DNA of 64,000 nt from Colletes latitarsis (GCF_051014445.1 NC_135137.1:23499501-23563500); one strand, 5' to 3'; positions 21,994 through 34,196 are shown, numbered from the stretch's first letter. Notes: generated by a model from the sequence alone, not told the origin. Numbers and translations: made by a program.

Positions 21994-22274
21994 TGTACCG
22001 GATATGTATTCTCGAGGATCCGGCTCGCTCGTTCGGCAAATCAATGTCGTCGGAGCAGGTTCCGAATAAATAATGCACTGAGCGGTTTTGTATGGGTTCT
22101 TTTATTGATTGTTACGATTGCACGTTTGAAGAACAAGTGAGTGGTCTGGGCAATGCCCGCGGCTTACATCGTCTCGGTTCTATCGTGTTGAAAAACAATA
22201 GAGTGTAGAAAAAAAATGCTAGAGTGGCCATAACGCACGTAGGCAACGTCGCGGGCCGGCTGTACGCCCGAACA
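21994..22274 (-). repeat. LTR of the second BEL element
   Basis: Minus strand: starts TGTTCGGGCG, has an AATCAATAAAAG poly(A) signal and ends GGTACA. Preceded on its upstream side by a polypurine tract, which an isolated 5' LTR should not have. Confidence 0.65.
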
Positions 22275-22287
22275 TATCGCCCCCCTT
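22275..22287 (-). other. Polypurine tract upstream of the LTR
   Basis: The minus strand reads AAGGGGGGCGATA directly before the LTR TG, matching the intact element's tract at 15695 but for one base. Confidence 0.7.
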
Positions 22288-22719
22288 GTGACATAAAATC
22301 TTAATTTTAGACGAAACTATTTTTCCCATTTGTCCGGAACGCAGGCTCACAAATTACTATATGAAAACTGTAGAAAGTGCGTTGAACATGTTCAAGTTAT
22401 TGAACACAATAATTTGGGCAATTGGACCATAATATTGATACATTAACTAAATCATTTATAATTAATTTAAATTCTGACAGTTCAAACACAGAATCAACAT
22501 AAATTGCATATAGTAATAAATAAATAAATTAAATACTGAAATACAGTTTTTCATATCTTAATTTGTGTTTTCATTTGCCTCCTTATTTACATTATTACAT
22601 AATAGTATTAAATTAATGATATATTAATATTGAAGATGAGTATTTTTTGTTTAGAAAATTCGCTTCTTTTCTATGTTCCTATTATGTAGGAATCTGGACA
22701 TTTACGTTTCGGCCCTGAT

Positions 22720-23004
22720 TTGATTACGCGTTACTCGTGTGCTGCTGTTTATATTTCCTGCCAGTTCTCGTTGAACCGAGTATATTTTTTTTATATTCGA
22801 ATTGAAATAGTACACCCTGACGCTCCCTACTATACCACTGGTGTCGGTGAGATCGTCCATAAACTTTTTCGACCCTATCCTGGTCCGGTCTGGAAACAGA
22901 CCTTAAGGCAGGATTTGTTAAGAAGAGCGCTCGCAGCGAGTGTGGCCAGATCGGGCATAATTGAGCGCATCGAAATCGACAATAGTGACGACGATCTTCC
23001 TTAG
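22720..23004 (+). CDS. Unknown ORF, 94 aa, tail duplicated in inverted copy
   Basis: Open frame ending VARSGIIERIEIDNSDDDLP. I do not recognise it. The last 20 or so codons and the following 340 bp recur in inverted orientation at 24108-24555, where the frame ends ARSGTIQCIEINDSDDELP. Changes between copies keep the acidic tail and stop codon in frame. This suggests real coding sequence for at least the C-terminus; the N-terminal half, rich in Tyr and Cys, may be non-coding. The start is uncertain. Confidence 0.35.
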   Translation: MITRYSCAAVYISCQFSLNRVYFFYIRIEIVHPDAPYYTTGVGEIVHKLFRPYPGPVWKQTLRQDLLRRALAASVARSGIIERIEIDNSDDDLP

Positions 23005-23345
23005 CGTCTAACGGAGTGGTGGGGATAGCAAGCATATACTACCGCACGAGCTACCTACATATATGTGAGCTCGGCACGTCGCCCAATTTCAGGAAAACGA
23101 TAAAGAACGATAGTGTGAACCTTTCCTTCTTGCTCTTGTAAAATCGGCATACGATTCCAAGTCTCGACTGCCCCATCATTTTAACTTTCCAACCTATGTA
23201 TGAAGAAGATACCATAATGAAAAAAAAATTTCGAAAATTTTTTTTAGCGGAAATACACGTTTTAAGACCCCCTGATCATATTGTGACTATCAACAAAAAA
23301 CAAATTGTTTTTGTTCCTATGCTATTAACATGATTGTGTCTAAAA
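22930..23345 (+). repeat. Inverted duplication, left arm
   Basis: About 415 bp matching the reverse complement of 24108-24555, including 'gtctaacggagtggtgggg' and 'tacatatatgtgagctcgg'. Arms are roughly 85-90 percent alike by eye and face each other across about 760 bp. Confidence 0.8.
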
Positions 23346-24107
23346 ATTTAATGTATTCCAGTAACGAATTCAGTAGGGAATAAAAAAGAAGGCAAGACGA
23401 ATGTGGACGTTTTAATATACGGCGTGTGGCAATGTTACAAATAAATAAGGATTTTTTACATCCTAATGGAAGGAGGGAAATTGAGATCCATCAGATTCCC
23501 ATTGAACGGTAACGTGCACGTTATTCTTTTTCCAATATTTAAATTATTTTGTTATGTAAAGTTAAGTCAAATATATAACATTTGATTCTGTGTAACAAAT
23601 TGATACGGTTATTGAAAAACATAGCGGGAAAAGTCAGTAGTAATCTATTTCTGTAGCAATTAATTTTCCTATTTAGATCATATCTTTACAGAATATTAGT
23701 TACTGAAGATTGTTACAGCATGCACGCTACTGGCTAAGAGTGGTTTTTCATTTTAATCCACCCTTAAATAACCCTTTACGAGTGAGACTGCTTTGAACAA
23801 CATTGTTCTAAAATATTTGTGGAATACGTTTTTAATGTGGTTTAGGTAGGTATGCAATGTATAAGATTTCGTTTAATTTTTCCTTTCTAAAAAAGAGAGG
23901 AAAAGTTTATTTGATCTTAATCCTTCATAAAATTTATATAAATCGTTTTAAAAATTTTGACAAATAATGTATTTGTATTGTAATAATTAAAAAACTACAA
24001 GACGTATAATCATTATTATCCAAGAGCTGATCACGCTCAAAATCTAATTAGACCTTAAAACGAGAACATAAAACTTAAATGTAAAGTTTCATTGAAATTC
24101 ATTCAGC
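23346..24107. other. AT-rich spacer between inverted arms
   Basis: No frame or repeat recognised. Confidence 0.5.
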
Positions 24108-24555
24108 CGTTTAGACGCAATCATGTTAATACCATAGGAACAAAAAAAAATTTCTTTTTTTTTAATAGTCACAACATGATCAGGGTGTCTTAAAACGCGT
24201 ATTCCACGAAAACGAAATTTTTTTTTATTATGGTACCTTCCTTATACCTTACATAGGTCGGAAAGTAAAAATGTTGAGGCAGTCGAGGCTTGGAATCGTA
24301 TGTCAATTATCACGAGATCGTATTTCAACTGTTTCTCTTTTACAGGAGCAAGAAGGAAAGACTCACACTAGTGTTCTTTATCGTTTTCCCGAAATTGTGC
24401 GACGTGCCGAGCTCACATATATGTAGGTAGCTCGTGCGGCAGTATATGCTTGCTATCCCCACCACTCCGTTAGACGCTAAGGAAGTTCGTCGTCACTATC
24501 GTTGATTTCGATGCACTGAATTGTGCCTGATCTGGCCATACTGCTCGCAGCCAGT
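24108..24555 (-). repeat. Inverted duplication, right arm
   Basis: Partner of 22930-23345, including the minus-strand copy of the acidic ORF tail and stop (near 24478-24540). Confidence 0.8.
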
Positions 24556-25650
24556 GTGCGAGAGGGACGAGATTTTGTTTCTTTCCGAATACAGTTTGTA
24601 CGTATAACCGTTTACAATAGAAAGATTCAAGAAGATAACATTTATAAGTGGGTACTCAATACCAAGCAAGAGGGAGTAAAAGACTATTAAGCCTTCTGTG
24701 GGTTTTTAATGAAAAAATCAAACCCAATCGGCGACGAAGAGCAGAGACTAACCTAAAAGTTAGGTTAACCCCCCACGTGGCGTTTCACTTCACGAGGCAC
24801 GAGCATAGCTAGAAACCAATTTCTGGGCAGTTCATAACATCAAAAGGAAACCAAGTCAACAAAGTAAGATCAGAAGATATATATACAAAAGAAACAACAT
24901 TCTACCAAAAAATAATCCACCGAAAACAGGATCTGGAAAAGAGGATTAGAGACAACAGCAACCGCCAGAAATGGTAAGTAAAATAGAATATAAATCAAAA
25001 GTAAAAGATTAAATCAATCACTAAACATAGAAATACATATTTCCATAAGAAAACATAATACGTAAATCCTATAAAATTTTTTCAACATAATTTATAGAAA
25101 TTGTTTTTACTGAATTCCTGATCGAATACATTATGCAATAAAGTCAGAATTCGACAAATTTTGTCGTTAAATAACAAATAAAAATGTCAGATTCGTTCGG
25201 GAACTAAATTTTGTTTGTTTCATTCATAAATTCATTCGATTGAAATCTATGGTAAAGGTTAGTTTTCTAAATGAATCTAACATTTTTATTCGTTATTCGG
25301 GTGTAAAATTTGGTTAGTTTTGAATGAAGGAATAAATTGCCGTTGTATCATCTTACACTCTAGACAGTAATGATTTAGCATTATATGGAAGGATACACAT
25401 CCGTCAAATAAATAAATAAATAAATGCTGAAGAAATCATTGCGTTATTGAATAATTAAATGTATGCAAATCAACGGTTCTGTTAATTCTGTAGTGTTGAT
25501 CACGAGCCTTGATTGGGTTAACGATAACGTCCAGCGTGTAACCAATGTCTGTTATTTTCACTACGCTAGACAAAACGACGGCGATAACGCCGTCATCGTG
25601 CGTTGTTAATCTCGTATCAGCCGAATATATACTTCAAAACGCGTCAGAAT
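24556..25650. other. Stretch with a decayed reading frame
   Basis: The plus strand from about 24625 reads as coding-like with stops (IYKWVLNTKQEGVKDY, stop, then FLMKKSNPIGDEEQRLT), but I do not recognise it. A donor-like ATGGTAAGT is at 24972. The rest is AT-rich, with a short AAATAAAT microsatellite near 25407-25425. Confidence 0.3.
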
Positions 25651-25658
25651 ACATTTAA

Positions 25659-25838
25659 CACTAGAACTACCGACAATTATAGTTTATCTATTTGCACCAA
25701 AAGAAATTAAAACGATATGTACCTGAAGAAACATATAATGCAATGGAAATAAATGTTTATTCATTTTCTTATAAAAAGCTACGATAAATTTTCAAAAATT
25801 TGAATTTGAACATTTTGACCACTTTGGTAGTTCTAGAG
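25659..25838. mobile_element. piggyBac-type MITE, 180 bp
   Basis: Ends CACTAGAACTACC / GGTAGTTCTAGAG are inverted and the element is flanked by TTAA at 25655-25658 and 25839-25842, the target site duplicated by piggyBac elements. No coding content. Confidence 0.8.
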
Positions 25839-25842
25839 TTAA

Positions 25843-26653
25843 TGCGTACGATTATCGAGTTGATGAACCTAACGATCAAAAATCTTTTTCACATATTATC
25901 CCAACTGGCGTAATATCGCACTCGCTCCTGGAAAAATATTATGCCAACTCTAACTATTCCATAAAAGTTAAAATTATTGTACTAATTAGGTTGTTCAAAT
26001 CCTACGATTAGTATTACAAAATGTATTGGCATTATAGATTTTATGAAATGGCTTAGAATTGGGTTACGTTTTAATGCATAAAGAAAAATTAAAAATCATT
26101 ACAATATTACAACAGGAATGTGACAGTATTATGCTGGCACAGACACTACCTCTGACGTGTACGTATTGGCTGATATCAATAGGATAGTATGAAGAAATTT
26201 TACTAATATCTCGAATACTAAAGCTGACGGAAAATATTACTACAAGAGTATTGAACTTTATTTACTAGCAATATAACAACAGTGGATTATAACATAAACA
26301 GTAATATATAAAGTTTAATAAACACGTAATTTCTGTGTGGTACAAATGAAACGAATTGGAAATGAATGAACAAAAAAGGTAATGAGAAACAAAAACGCAA
26401 TATCACAGATCGATAAATTTTGACATCACTCCGCGTTCCTTCATTACACACACACAAACATTCATTCATTTAGATTCGTTGTCCTAGATTCGTTGTCCTC
26501 CAACAAAGAGAAATTTCTTCAAAATTTTAGCCTTTATAATATGAACTCGTCACGAAAAGTATGTTGGCAGCACTAGAAATGTAAATTTTCGCAACCAAAT
26601 CGAAAGTTTTATGACGAATTGACACATTAATTAGTGGTATCTAATAAAATATA
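25843..26653. other. Stretch without a recognised gene
   Basis: AT-rich. Nothing beyond a direct repeat of 'tagattcgttgtcct' near 26471-26498. Confidence 0.45.
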
Positions 26654-27028
26654 CAGGGTATTCGGCCACCCCTGGGAGAGATTTTAATGGGAGATTCTAG
26701 AGACCAAAATAAGACGAAAATCAAGAATACCAATTTGTTGATTGAGGCTTCGTTAAGAAGTTATTAACGTTTTGAGTTTCGTCCGTACTGAATTTTTTTC
26801 TCGAAAGTGTGTAGGATTTTGAGGGTATGTCTATTCACCAAAAATGATTGTAATTGGCCCCCGCAACCGAAAATAATTTTTCCAGAACAATTTGAAATTT
26901 TTTAATTTAATTTTTTAATAACTTTTTAACGAAGCCCCAGTTAAGAAATTGATATTCTTGATTTTCGTCTTATTTTGGCTTCTAGAATCTCCCACTAAAA
27001 TTTTTCCCAGGGGTGGCCGATCACCCTA
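26654..27028. mobile_element. MITE of the CAGGGTGTTCGG family, copy 1
   Basis: Flanked by TA. Inverted ends carry CAGGGT...TTCGGCCACCCCTGGG, 'agattctaga' and 'ataagacgaaaatcaagaat'. TA target and CAGGG ends suggest a Tc1/mariner derivative. Confidence 0.75.
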
Positions 27029-27157
27029 TATATTTAACGATTAAGTATATGAGATATTTAAATACTACAAAACAATCAGTTGTATATATGAATTATGTAT
27101 AGTTGACAAGAATGGGTTATATAAAAAACAAAGTTTGTAGTAACGAAAAGTACACAT

Positions 27158-27440
27158 TTAATATGAAGCTCGAAAACCTCGACCATTTATTACTTCTTGA
27201 AGTTTTTTTGGCATACTTTCTATTAATTTATTAATTGTATTTTGGTCTATTTCAGACTACGGTTTTAATAATGCTCTTTGAAATAATTGTTTATTATTTC
27301 TACAGTGCTCAGACATTTCTGACCAAATAATATTTGTTAATGAATATTATTTTGATTATAATATTTTTTGGTTACTATACAAATGTGTTTTGGATCATTG
27401 TCCATTTGTAAAATAAAAAAATCTCAAATGTTCATTTTTT
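27158..27440 (-). pseudogene. Tc1-like transposase, C-terminal remnant
   Basis: Minus strand, reading down from 27440: a frame with FILQMDNDPKH, holding the second catalytic aspartate of Tc1-type DDE transposases, then after frameshifts WSEMSEHCRNNKQLF and the family's C-terminus LIESMPKKLQEVINGRGF, ending in a stop at 27158-27160. Several stops and shifts; the N-terminal DNA-binding and first catalytic parts are missing. No TIR partner found. Confidence 0.75.
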
Positions 27441-28575
27441 TCGCTTTTGCTGTAAAATATACACGTCTCTTCCTCCTATCAATATTCCTTCTATAAATTG
27501 TAAGTTGCAAAGGCAGCCCTACTCTAAAACAGCTCCACTTTGTTTTATGGTTGAAACAATTGAAGAATACTTAAAATTTTCTCCAAACCAACTGTTTCCT
27601 TTTATTCGAACGAAGTTTAAACTTCGACTCGTTCGTGAATATAACACTTTTTCAAAAGTCAATTGGTTTATTCACAAATTGTTTAGCGAACTCTAATTAT
27701 CTTTAAGCGTTACGTTTGTTTGTAAGTATGTTCGCTTTGTCGATGATGTCTTATTTCTTTTATTCTAATATGGATTTGTGAATTCAAATTTCAGTTGTTT
27801 CGAAAAAATATTACGGTTTTTGAGAACTTCTTTTAATATCATGCGATTCTGTCGCATTATTGTTTTCCTTAGCCGACTTGATCTCGAAAGATTTTCAGCA
27901 GTACCGTTGCTTTCTAAGGGTTGATTTATATTATCCGTTCAGGCACGTTCCGTTTTCAATGAATGCAGTTAGTGAAAAGGAGAAAGATATACGTACATTG
28001 TATACCTAACGGATAATATAAATCGCCTTTAAATGGTTTACTACCTCCCTAACACATTCTGTCGATATATTCAAATTAGACGTGATTTTTCTGAACGTCT
28101 GTTAAATATTTCAGACCTCTCAGTAAGTATCAATTCTCGAACTTTTGGCATTCTGCTATAATATGTATAATTTCTACACGTTAAAATGTTAAATCGATAA
28201 ACAAAACGTATAATTTAAAAATTAATTGTTATACTTAATCTTTAGAAAATTAGAAGAAAATGCAGCTAAAAATATGTGTCAACCTACTTTCCGCTTAATG
28301 CTAAATCACATTTAACAATATACGCTTCTATTTCATAAACACTGGCACAACATTCTGGAAAACGAAAAGTACATGTTGTGTTCAAAATAGAGAATTTTTG
28401 AGCGTGTCAATATATTTTCCACAGTGTGTATATTTCATAATCATCGAAATATATGAGGGGGAGATGATCGAGAATTTGATAAAATGTTAGCTTCGGATAT
28501 TTACTAATTTCCGAGAGTTTCACAAACAATTTTCATTCTACACAATTAAATTTTGCCTTTGCGTATGTACATATA
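27441..28575. other. AT-rich stretch, nothing recognised
   Basis: No convincing frame; a 'gttgatttatattatccgtt' motif near 27921 is echoed in inverted form near 28010 ('aacggataatataaatcgc'), hinting at a 100-bp foldback. Confidence 0.4.
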
Positions 28576-29350
28576 CAGGGTGTTTGGTCACTCCTGGGAA
28601 AAATTTTAATGAGAGATTCTAGAGGCCAAAATAAGACGAAAATCAAGAATATCAATTTGTTGATTCAGATTTCGTTAATAAGTTATTAACAAATTAAATT
28701 AAAAAATTTCAAAACATTCGCGGAAAAATTATTTTCGGTTGCGGGAGTCAATTGAAATCATTTTTGGTGAACAGACATACCCCCGAATTCCTACCTACTT
28801 TCAAGAAAAAAATTTGTGAAAATTTGGGTGTGATCACACGACGATGTACGGACATTTTATGAACGCGTCTTTCCGGCGCCTACTCGTACTCGTACAGGCA
28901 TTAGCCTCATTTGTTCTTGTTACTGTTTCTGTGGACTGTTTATCCAACCGTATGTGTTAATTATTGTATCTCTGACGAACTGTTCCTTTTTATGGCGTTT
29001 ATTATATCGGGCACTTCATTAATATTCCCTTAACTGCGTTTAATAACCAATAAAATTCGAGTAAGTGTTGAAATTTTTCGGCAAAATTAAAAAATTTCAA
29101 ATCATCCTGGAAAAATTATTTTTAGTTGCAGGGGTCAATTACAATCATTTTTGGTCAATAGACATACCTTCGAAATCCTACATACTTTTGAGAAAAAAAT
29201 TCTTTACCGAAAATATTCTGTGTGGCCGGAAATGTTTCTATAACTATTTAACGAAGCCTCAATCAACAAATTAGTATCCTTGATTTTCGTCTTATTTTGG
29301 CCTCTAGAATCTCCCATTAAACTTTTTCCCAGGGGTGGCTGATCACCCTG
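28576..29350. mobile_element. MITE of the CAGGGTGTTCGG family, copy 2
   Basis: Same inverted ends as copy 1, flanked by TA. Longer (775 bp) because about 210 bp of unrelated, GC-richer DNA sits at 28823-29040. Confidence 0.75.
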
Positions 29351-29367
29351 TATGTTTTTGATCAGGG

Positions 29368-29745
29368 TTAGGCTGGAAACAGACGAGCGACTTTTCCCAT
29401 TGCGATGTCGCAGCGATTCTACGTTTTTCCTTGTCTTGCAATGTTAGTTTTTTAAAGATATTTTGTACGGATTTCTTCCAGTATCTTTGGATTTGACTTG
29501 GGTGTTACGAAAATCATGAACCACTTACATTTACGCCATTCTTACAAGTGTATGTTTATTTGCAGAGCAGGTACACGTTATGACTACTGCCAACATTACA
29601 TGTGAAATTTTGTTAGTACACAACTCATTATTTCACTACAATTTCTTTCGTTAAGTTAGTTACACTTTTATTTCCAGCATGCAATTGAAAACAATCAAGA
29701 CAGAGAATTGCAACGAGTAAAGTCGCTTGTCTCTTTTCAGCCTTT
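29368..29745. mobile_element. MITE, TTAGGCTGGAAACAGACGAG ends
   Basis: The left end has 'aacagacgagcgacttt' and 'ccttgtcttgcaat'; the right end has the inverse, 'aaagtcgcttgtctctt' and 'attgaaaacaatcaagac'. Non-coding. Confidence 0.55.
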
Positions 29746-29784
29746 CACGAACGTCGGAACGACATCCATTTTTGTTTTTCCTTG

Positions 29785-29972
29785 GCTTAGGCTGGGGGTC
29801 ACACGAGCGTCGAAGTGACGTGCGTTTCTATCTTCTTCCTTGTCTTGCAATTGAAAACAACAAAGACAGACAAGATCGGCATTTCTATGCTTTTCAATTG
29901 TAAGACAAGGAAAGGCATAAAAACGAACGTTGCATCGTTTCGACGGCGTGTGCCCCTAGTCTTTAACAGCGC
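29785..29972. mobile_element. MITE related to the preceding one, 188 bp
   Basis: Near-complete foldback: 'taggctgggggtcacacgag' at the left and the inverse 'cgtgtgcccctagtcttta' at the right, with 'ccttgtcttgcaattg' and its inverse inside. Confidence 0.65.
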
Positions 29973-30787
29973 ATGCGTGAGACATAGATTTTATTAACAC
30001 CACCGTTTTCTCTGTAGTAGTGTTGTCGTCGATTGTTGAATAGACCCTGCCGCATAGCGATATCGAGCCTCCATTTACTCGTTTTTTTCAAGTTACATTA
30101 CATTTTAATGTCGATGACTAAAAATGATTAAATCACATTACCAGATACGTACATTGTACTTACGGTAATGTTGAATAATGACATTCCAGTTTCCGATCCC
30201 TGGATAAATTATTCTATAACGTGTTCCACAGAAAATAGATTTTTATGTCAAAGTTTAATTTTATTAGCCAGAAAATGTTAGTTTGCAATATACTATTTTA
30301 ATTCAACCTATAGTCTATAGTGTCAACGAAATGAAAAATAGGCAAACTTAACCTAATATCTCGGAAACTATTAAATACCTGAAGCAAAAATTTTATCTTT
30401 GAGATTTGTACCACTCTAAATTTCATGTTGGTCGACTACTAGGGCTTTTCGGAAGTTCAGCTGTTTTTCTCTAAACTACTTTGAATAATACGTTAAAAAA
30501 TTAATATGATTTGATATGATATGAAATGAAAATACGATTGGTGAAAAAAAATAAAATCAGACATTTTTAAGAGTAAAAACAGAATACATACTTTATTTGG
30601 ATATTTTAGCAGTTAATTCCTTGACAAAATTTAAACAAAAATGAACTATTTATCTATATTTAACTCTAACGGTAAAAATACTTTTATTTCATCGCCACAA
30701 AATTAAACGTACAGATATTAGATTATATAAAAATCAGAAACTTAAACGTAATTTTAATATCTTGTTACGTAATTTTGTGCATCTATA
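29973..30787. other. AT-rich stretch, nothing recognised
   Basis: A 'aatatctcggaaactatt' motif near 30356 resembles a subterminal motif of the CAAG/TNA elements, but no element could be delimited. Confidence 0.35.
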
Positions 30788-31351
30788 AAGCTGCGTCCCC
30801 ACTGGGTCGGCTTTTGCCATTTGGGACGGCCGATCGGTAATGCAAAAATTGCGTCTCCATTGCGTCGGCATTTGTCATCTAGCACGGCCGATCGGCACCC
30901 TAAGCACTTATCAGCAAAGCCAAACAATCTCAAGACCTGCATTGTCTCGGATAGCATGACTTGAAAAGCCGAATGGCATGCCGACGAATCGATCGGCACG
31001 ATGTCGGTAACCATCAAAAGAGATTGTACCATGACCGGCAGTTAACTTTTGTTACTGCTGTATTCCCAGAAAACAAATAAAAAAATGCAGAGTGTATCAT
31101 GTCAATTTCGTTCCAAAACCATCATCGAGATATAAAGATACAATTTTATTACAAAAATTAAGGTCATCTTAATTCTTTATTGAATAAAAAGATTTTTGCC
31201 AATTTTTTCGTTTACCATTTGTTGTCACATGATTACTGAGTAACTTTTATTGGAAAATTTTTTTGTCAGTTTATCGAGAATGTTTGAAAAAATCGAATTA
31301 ATTACTGGAATACATAGAATATAGGGTTAAAGAATAAAAAATTAACGTTTA

Positions 31352-32001
31352 TGTAGGAGAAGAGCGTTCTTCGTCGTATCGCATCGATCGCGGTGAACAG
31401 TTGAACGGACTGAATGTGTCGGCCCTGATTAAATGATTGAATGGGTGAATGTATGAGTGCGTCGGGCTTAGAGACGAAATGTTTATAAACGATGAGAACA
31501 TTCGGGAAGTAATATCGGATGAGGAACTGGCAAGAGGTAAATGCGAAACGTCAAGAACGTTCTGGAATGATCGAATTACATGAATGTGTCGACTCTGATT
31601 GAATAAATGATCGATTGTATGAGTGCGTAAACTATGGTTACGGATCATCGATGCGAAACGATGAGATCGTTCTCGAAGCTTTGCCGGACGTGAAACCGGC
31701 AAGTGTTCGAGGAGAAAAAGGATAAAAGCAGGCGTACGGAAGGCGAGAGGGATTTTTGACGGCAGTTCGTTACGGGTGAACGTTGTGATTACGATACGAT
31801 ACGATACGATACAATTACGAATATTTTATATTTTACATTACGATTGCGGTTATTTCAAGTTGTGTACCACGTTACGTTTGCGAAAGTTATTTGTATTGAG
31901 TGTGTGTGTGTGTTTTCCCCCGTTTCTACGAGTTACACGTTCATTGTAATCTATTTGCGCATTTCTATTAAGGGAATAGATTTTACCATTTTAATCCTAC
32001 A
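31352..32001 (+). repeat. Solo LTR, gypsy type, 650 bp
   Basis: Starts TGTAGGA and ends TCCTACA, an exact inverted pair, and is flanked by the 4-bp duplication TTTA (31348-31351, 32002-32005). A TATA-like GGATAAAAGC lies near 31719. The upstream half is partly duplicated (about 31397-31515 against 31580-31690). A (TACGA)n microsatellite is at 31790-31815. Confidence 0.8.
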
Positions 32002-32046
32002 TTTATTTGAATTTTTTCATTAAATATATTTTTGAAATCAATTATA

Positions 32047-32394
32047 CAGGGTGTTCGGCTACTCCTGGGAAAAATTTTAATTGATGATTCCAGAGGCCGA
32101 AATAAGACGAAAATCAAGAATATCAATTTCTTGACTGAGCCCTCGTTAAAAGGTTATTCACAATTAAATTAAAAAATTTCAAATCGTTCTGGAAAAATTA
32201 TTTTCGGTTGCGGGGGTCAATTACAATCATTTTTGGTCATTACACATACCCCCGAAATCCTAGTCACTTTCTAGAAAATAATTCGAGAATGTGTGAAATT
32301 TTATGATGAAAAAAAAAATTTCAAATCGTTCTGGAAACATTATTCTCGGTTGCGGGGGTCAATTACAATAATTTTTGGACAGTTCATCTATTAT
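32047..32394. mobile_element. MITE of the CAGGGTGTTCGG family, copy 3 (one end)
   Basis: TA followed by CAGGGTGTTCGGCTACTCCT and the usual inner motifs; the matching right end is lost. A different TA|CAGGGTGAGGC end follows at 32396. Confidence 0.6.
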
Positions 32395-32685
32395 TATACA
32401 GGGTGAGGCACATGAACTAGACCCCACGATTTTCCAGCCCCTTTCGATGATCTGACAAAAAAATGTTTCGTATTGAAGGTAATCAGTATCTAATCGACAA
32501 GAAATTGTAGTTGCTTAAATTTAAAAACAAATTAATTTCTGACCTGACCAAATCAAACCTTGACCATGGTCTAAAGACCTTAGCTACTCGTATTTCTATC
32601 AATTCACTTGTTCCGGGAACTGAAACATATAAACATTGACACCTACTCGAGTTTTCGACCTCGCCATATCGTAGCCCGGACTATA

Positions 32686-33203
32686 GAGGATGTTCGGCCA
32701 CCCCTGGGAAAAATTTTAATGGAAGATTCTAAAGGACAAAATAAAACGAAAATCAAAAGTATCAATTTCTTGACTGAGGCTTCGTTAAAAAGTTATTAAA
32801 AAACTAAAATAAAAAATTTCAAATCATTCTGAAAAAATTATTTTTGGATGCAGGGATCGATTACGATCATTTTTGGTCATTACACATACCTCCGGAATCC
32901 TACCCACTTTCAAGAAAAAAATCGGGTAGGTGCTGAAATTTTTCGGCGAAAGCAAAAAATTTCAAATCGATCTGGAAAAATTATTTTCAGTTGCGGGAGC
33001 CAATTACAACCATTTTTGGTGAATAGACATACCCCCAAAATCCTACGCATTTTCGAGAAAAAAATTCTGTACAGGCGGAACTTTAAACGTTAATAACTTT
33101 TTAACGATTCTTCTATCAACAAATTGGTATTCTTGATTTTCGTCTTATTTTGGCCTCTAGAATCTCCTATTAAAATTTTTCCCAGAGGTGGCCGAACACC
33201 CTG
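32686..33203. mobile_element. MITE of the CAGGGTGTTCGG family, copy 4
   Basis: Ends match the family (right end GGCCGAACACCCTG before TA). It contains a doubled inner block, with 'aaaaatttcaaatc' occurring twice. Confidence 0.65.
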
Positions 33204-33581
33204 TATGTATTATGGAGTTCGGGACAAAATTAATAACTCCTGAACTATTCAATTTTCGGCCTAAGACCTGTGACACTTTTTTTAAGAGGATACAAAGATG
33301 CATCTATTTATGAAAAAAAAAATACAATTTTACTAACAAAATTAAGGTAATCTTAATTTTTTATAGAATAGACAGTTTTTTATAATGAGAATAATCAGCA
33401 CCGTTTACGAAAGAGATTTTACGTTTCTCTATTGATGAAATGAAAACGAAATGGCTTTGGCACGTAGCCGTGCACAGCAGTGGCACGGCCCGGCCGGTGC
33501 CGCTTGAGTCGAGGCGCTATGCTGAATGGCAGTGGCGAACGGCAAATTCCGTGCTGTGCCGACGCAGTGGAGACGCAGCTT

Positions 33582-34196
33582 AACTGCTTTTAAACGTCTA
33601 AGCATCGACTCGATAGTTTTTTTATTGTTAAACTCAGAATATTTCCCCATATTTCTTAAATTTTAGTTTTTTCGTCTGATTTACTGCTAAATCAGCAATC
33701 ACCCAATTTTGACTTTAATTCCAGTCATAATTGCTCAATTCAATAATTCTGGAGGGGTTTTCAATAATTTTGGTACGTTGTAGAGTTCATTCCTCGACAA
33801 CATAACGCATAGTGGTCCATTTTGTCGAAAAGCTGGCCAAAATATGAAGGTATCTTATGATTTGTAGGAGGATTGTTATTCTAAGGTTTTCGAGGTCGCT
33901 GATTACGAATCTAAAGTAAAAATTTCGAAAAACAAAATGGCGGACGGAAATGTTACAAAAGTATCGTAATGGCCTGAGAATTGGTATCTTTGAGCTTTTG
34001 AGTTCGTTGATTATGAATCTAAAAGCAAAATTTCAAAAAACAAGGTCAGGACGTTCGAATATGTTGACAAAAATGGTAATATTATAATTAAAATTGAAAT
34101 TAATGACTAAACTTTGAAATGGAATCTCCTATTTTACTGATTACAACCTTTATTTTCAGACAGATTCGGATTCTGACGCATATGTTCACTATCACA
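33582..34196. other. Stretch with a diverged tandem pair
   Basis: Two copies of a block with 'gctgattacgaatctaaa' and 'atttcgaaaaacaa' occur near 33895-33945 and 34008-34045. No gene seen. Confidence 0.4.

Larger units (their letters stand above)
20860..22287 (-). mobile_element. Decayed second BEL/Pao element (5' part)
   Basis: Minus-strand order: polypurine tract, short LTR, tRNA-Tyr primer site, leader, gag. Truncated inside gag near 20870; no pol follows. The tract and primer site resemble those of the intact BEL element, but the LTR is only about 281 bp, so it is a different family. Confidence 0.75.
30788..33581. mobile_element. DNA transposon with AAGCTGCGTC ends, filled with insertions
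   Basis: The ends are inverted: AAGCTGCGTCCCCACTGGGT at 30788 and the inverse of AAGCTGCGTCTCCACTGCGT at 33562-33581, and both ends continue into GTCGGC. The left end repeats a 'gcgtctccattgcgtcggc' motif internally near 30851. A solo LTR and MITEs lie inside. No transposase recognised and no clear target duplication, so the superfamily is undecided. Confidence 0.5.

Noticed and set aside
31349..31702. Minus-strand ORF of 117 codons
   Set aside because: Antisense through the solo LTR; Ser/His-rich composition follows the LTR repeats.
32396..32420. Another full MITE starting CAGGGTGAGGC
   Set aside because: Only one end is recognisable; no inverse partner found.
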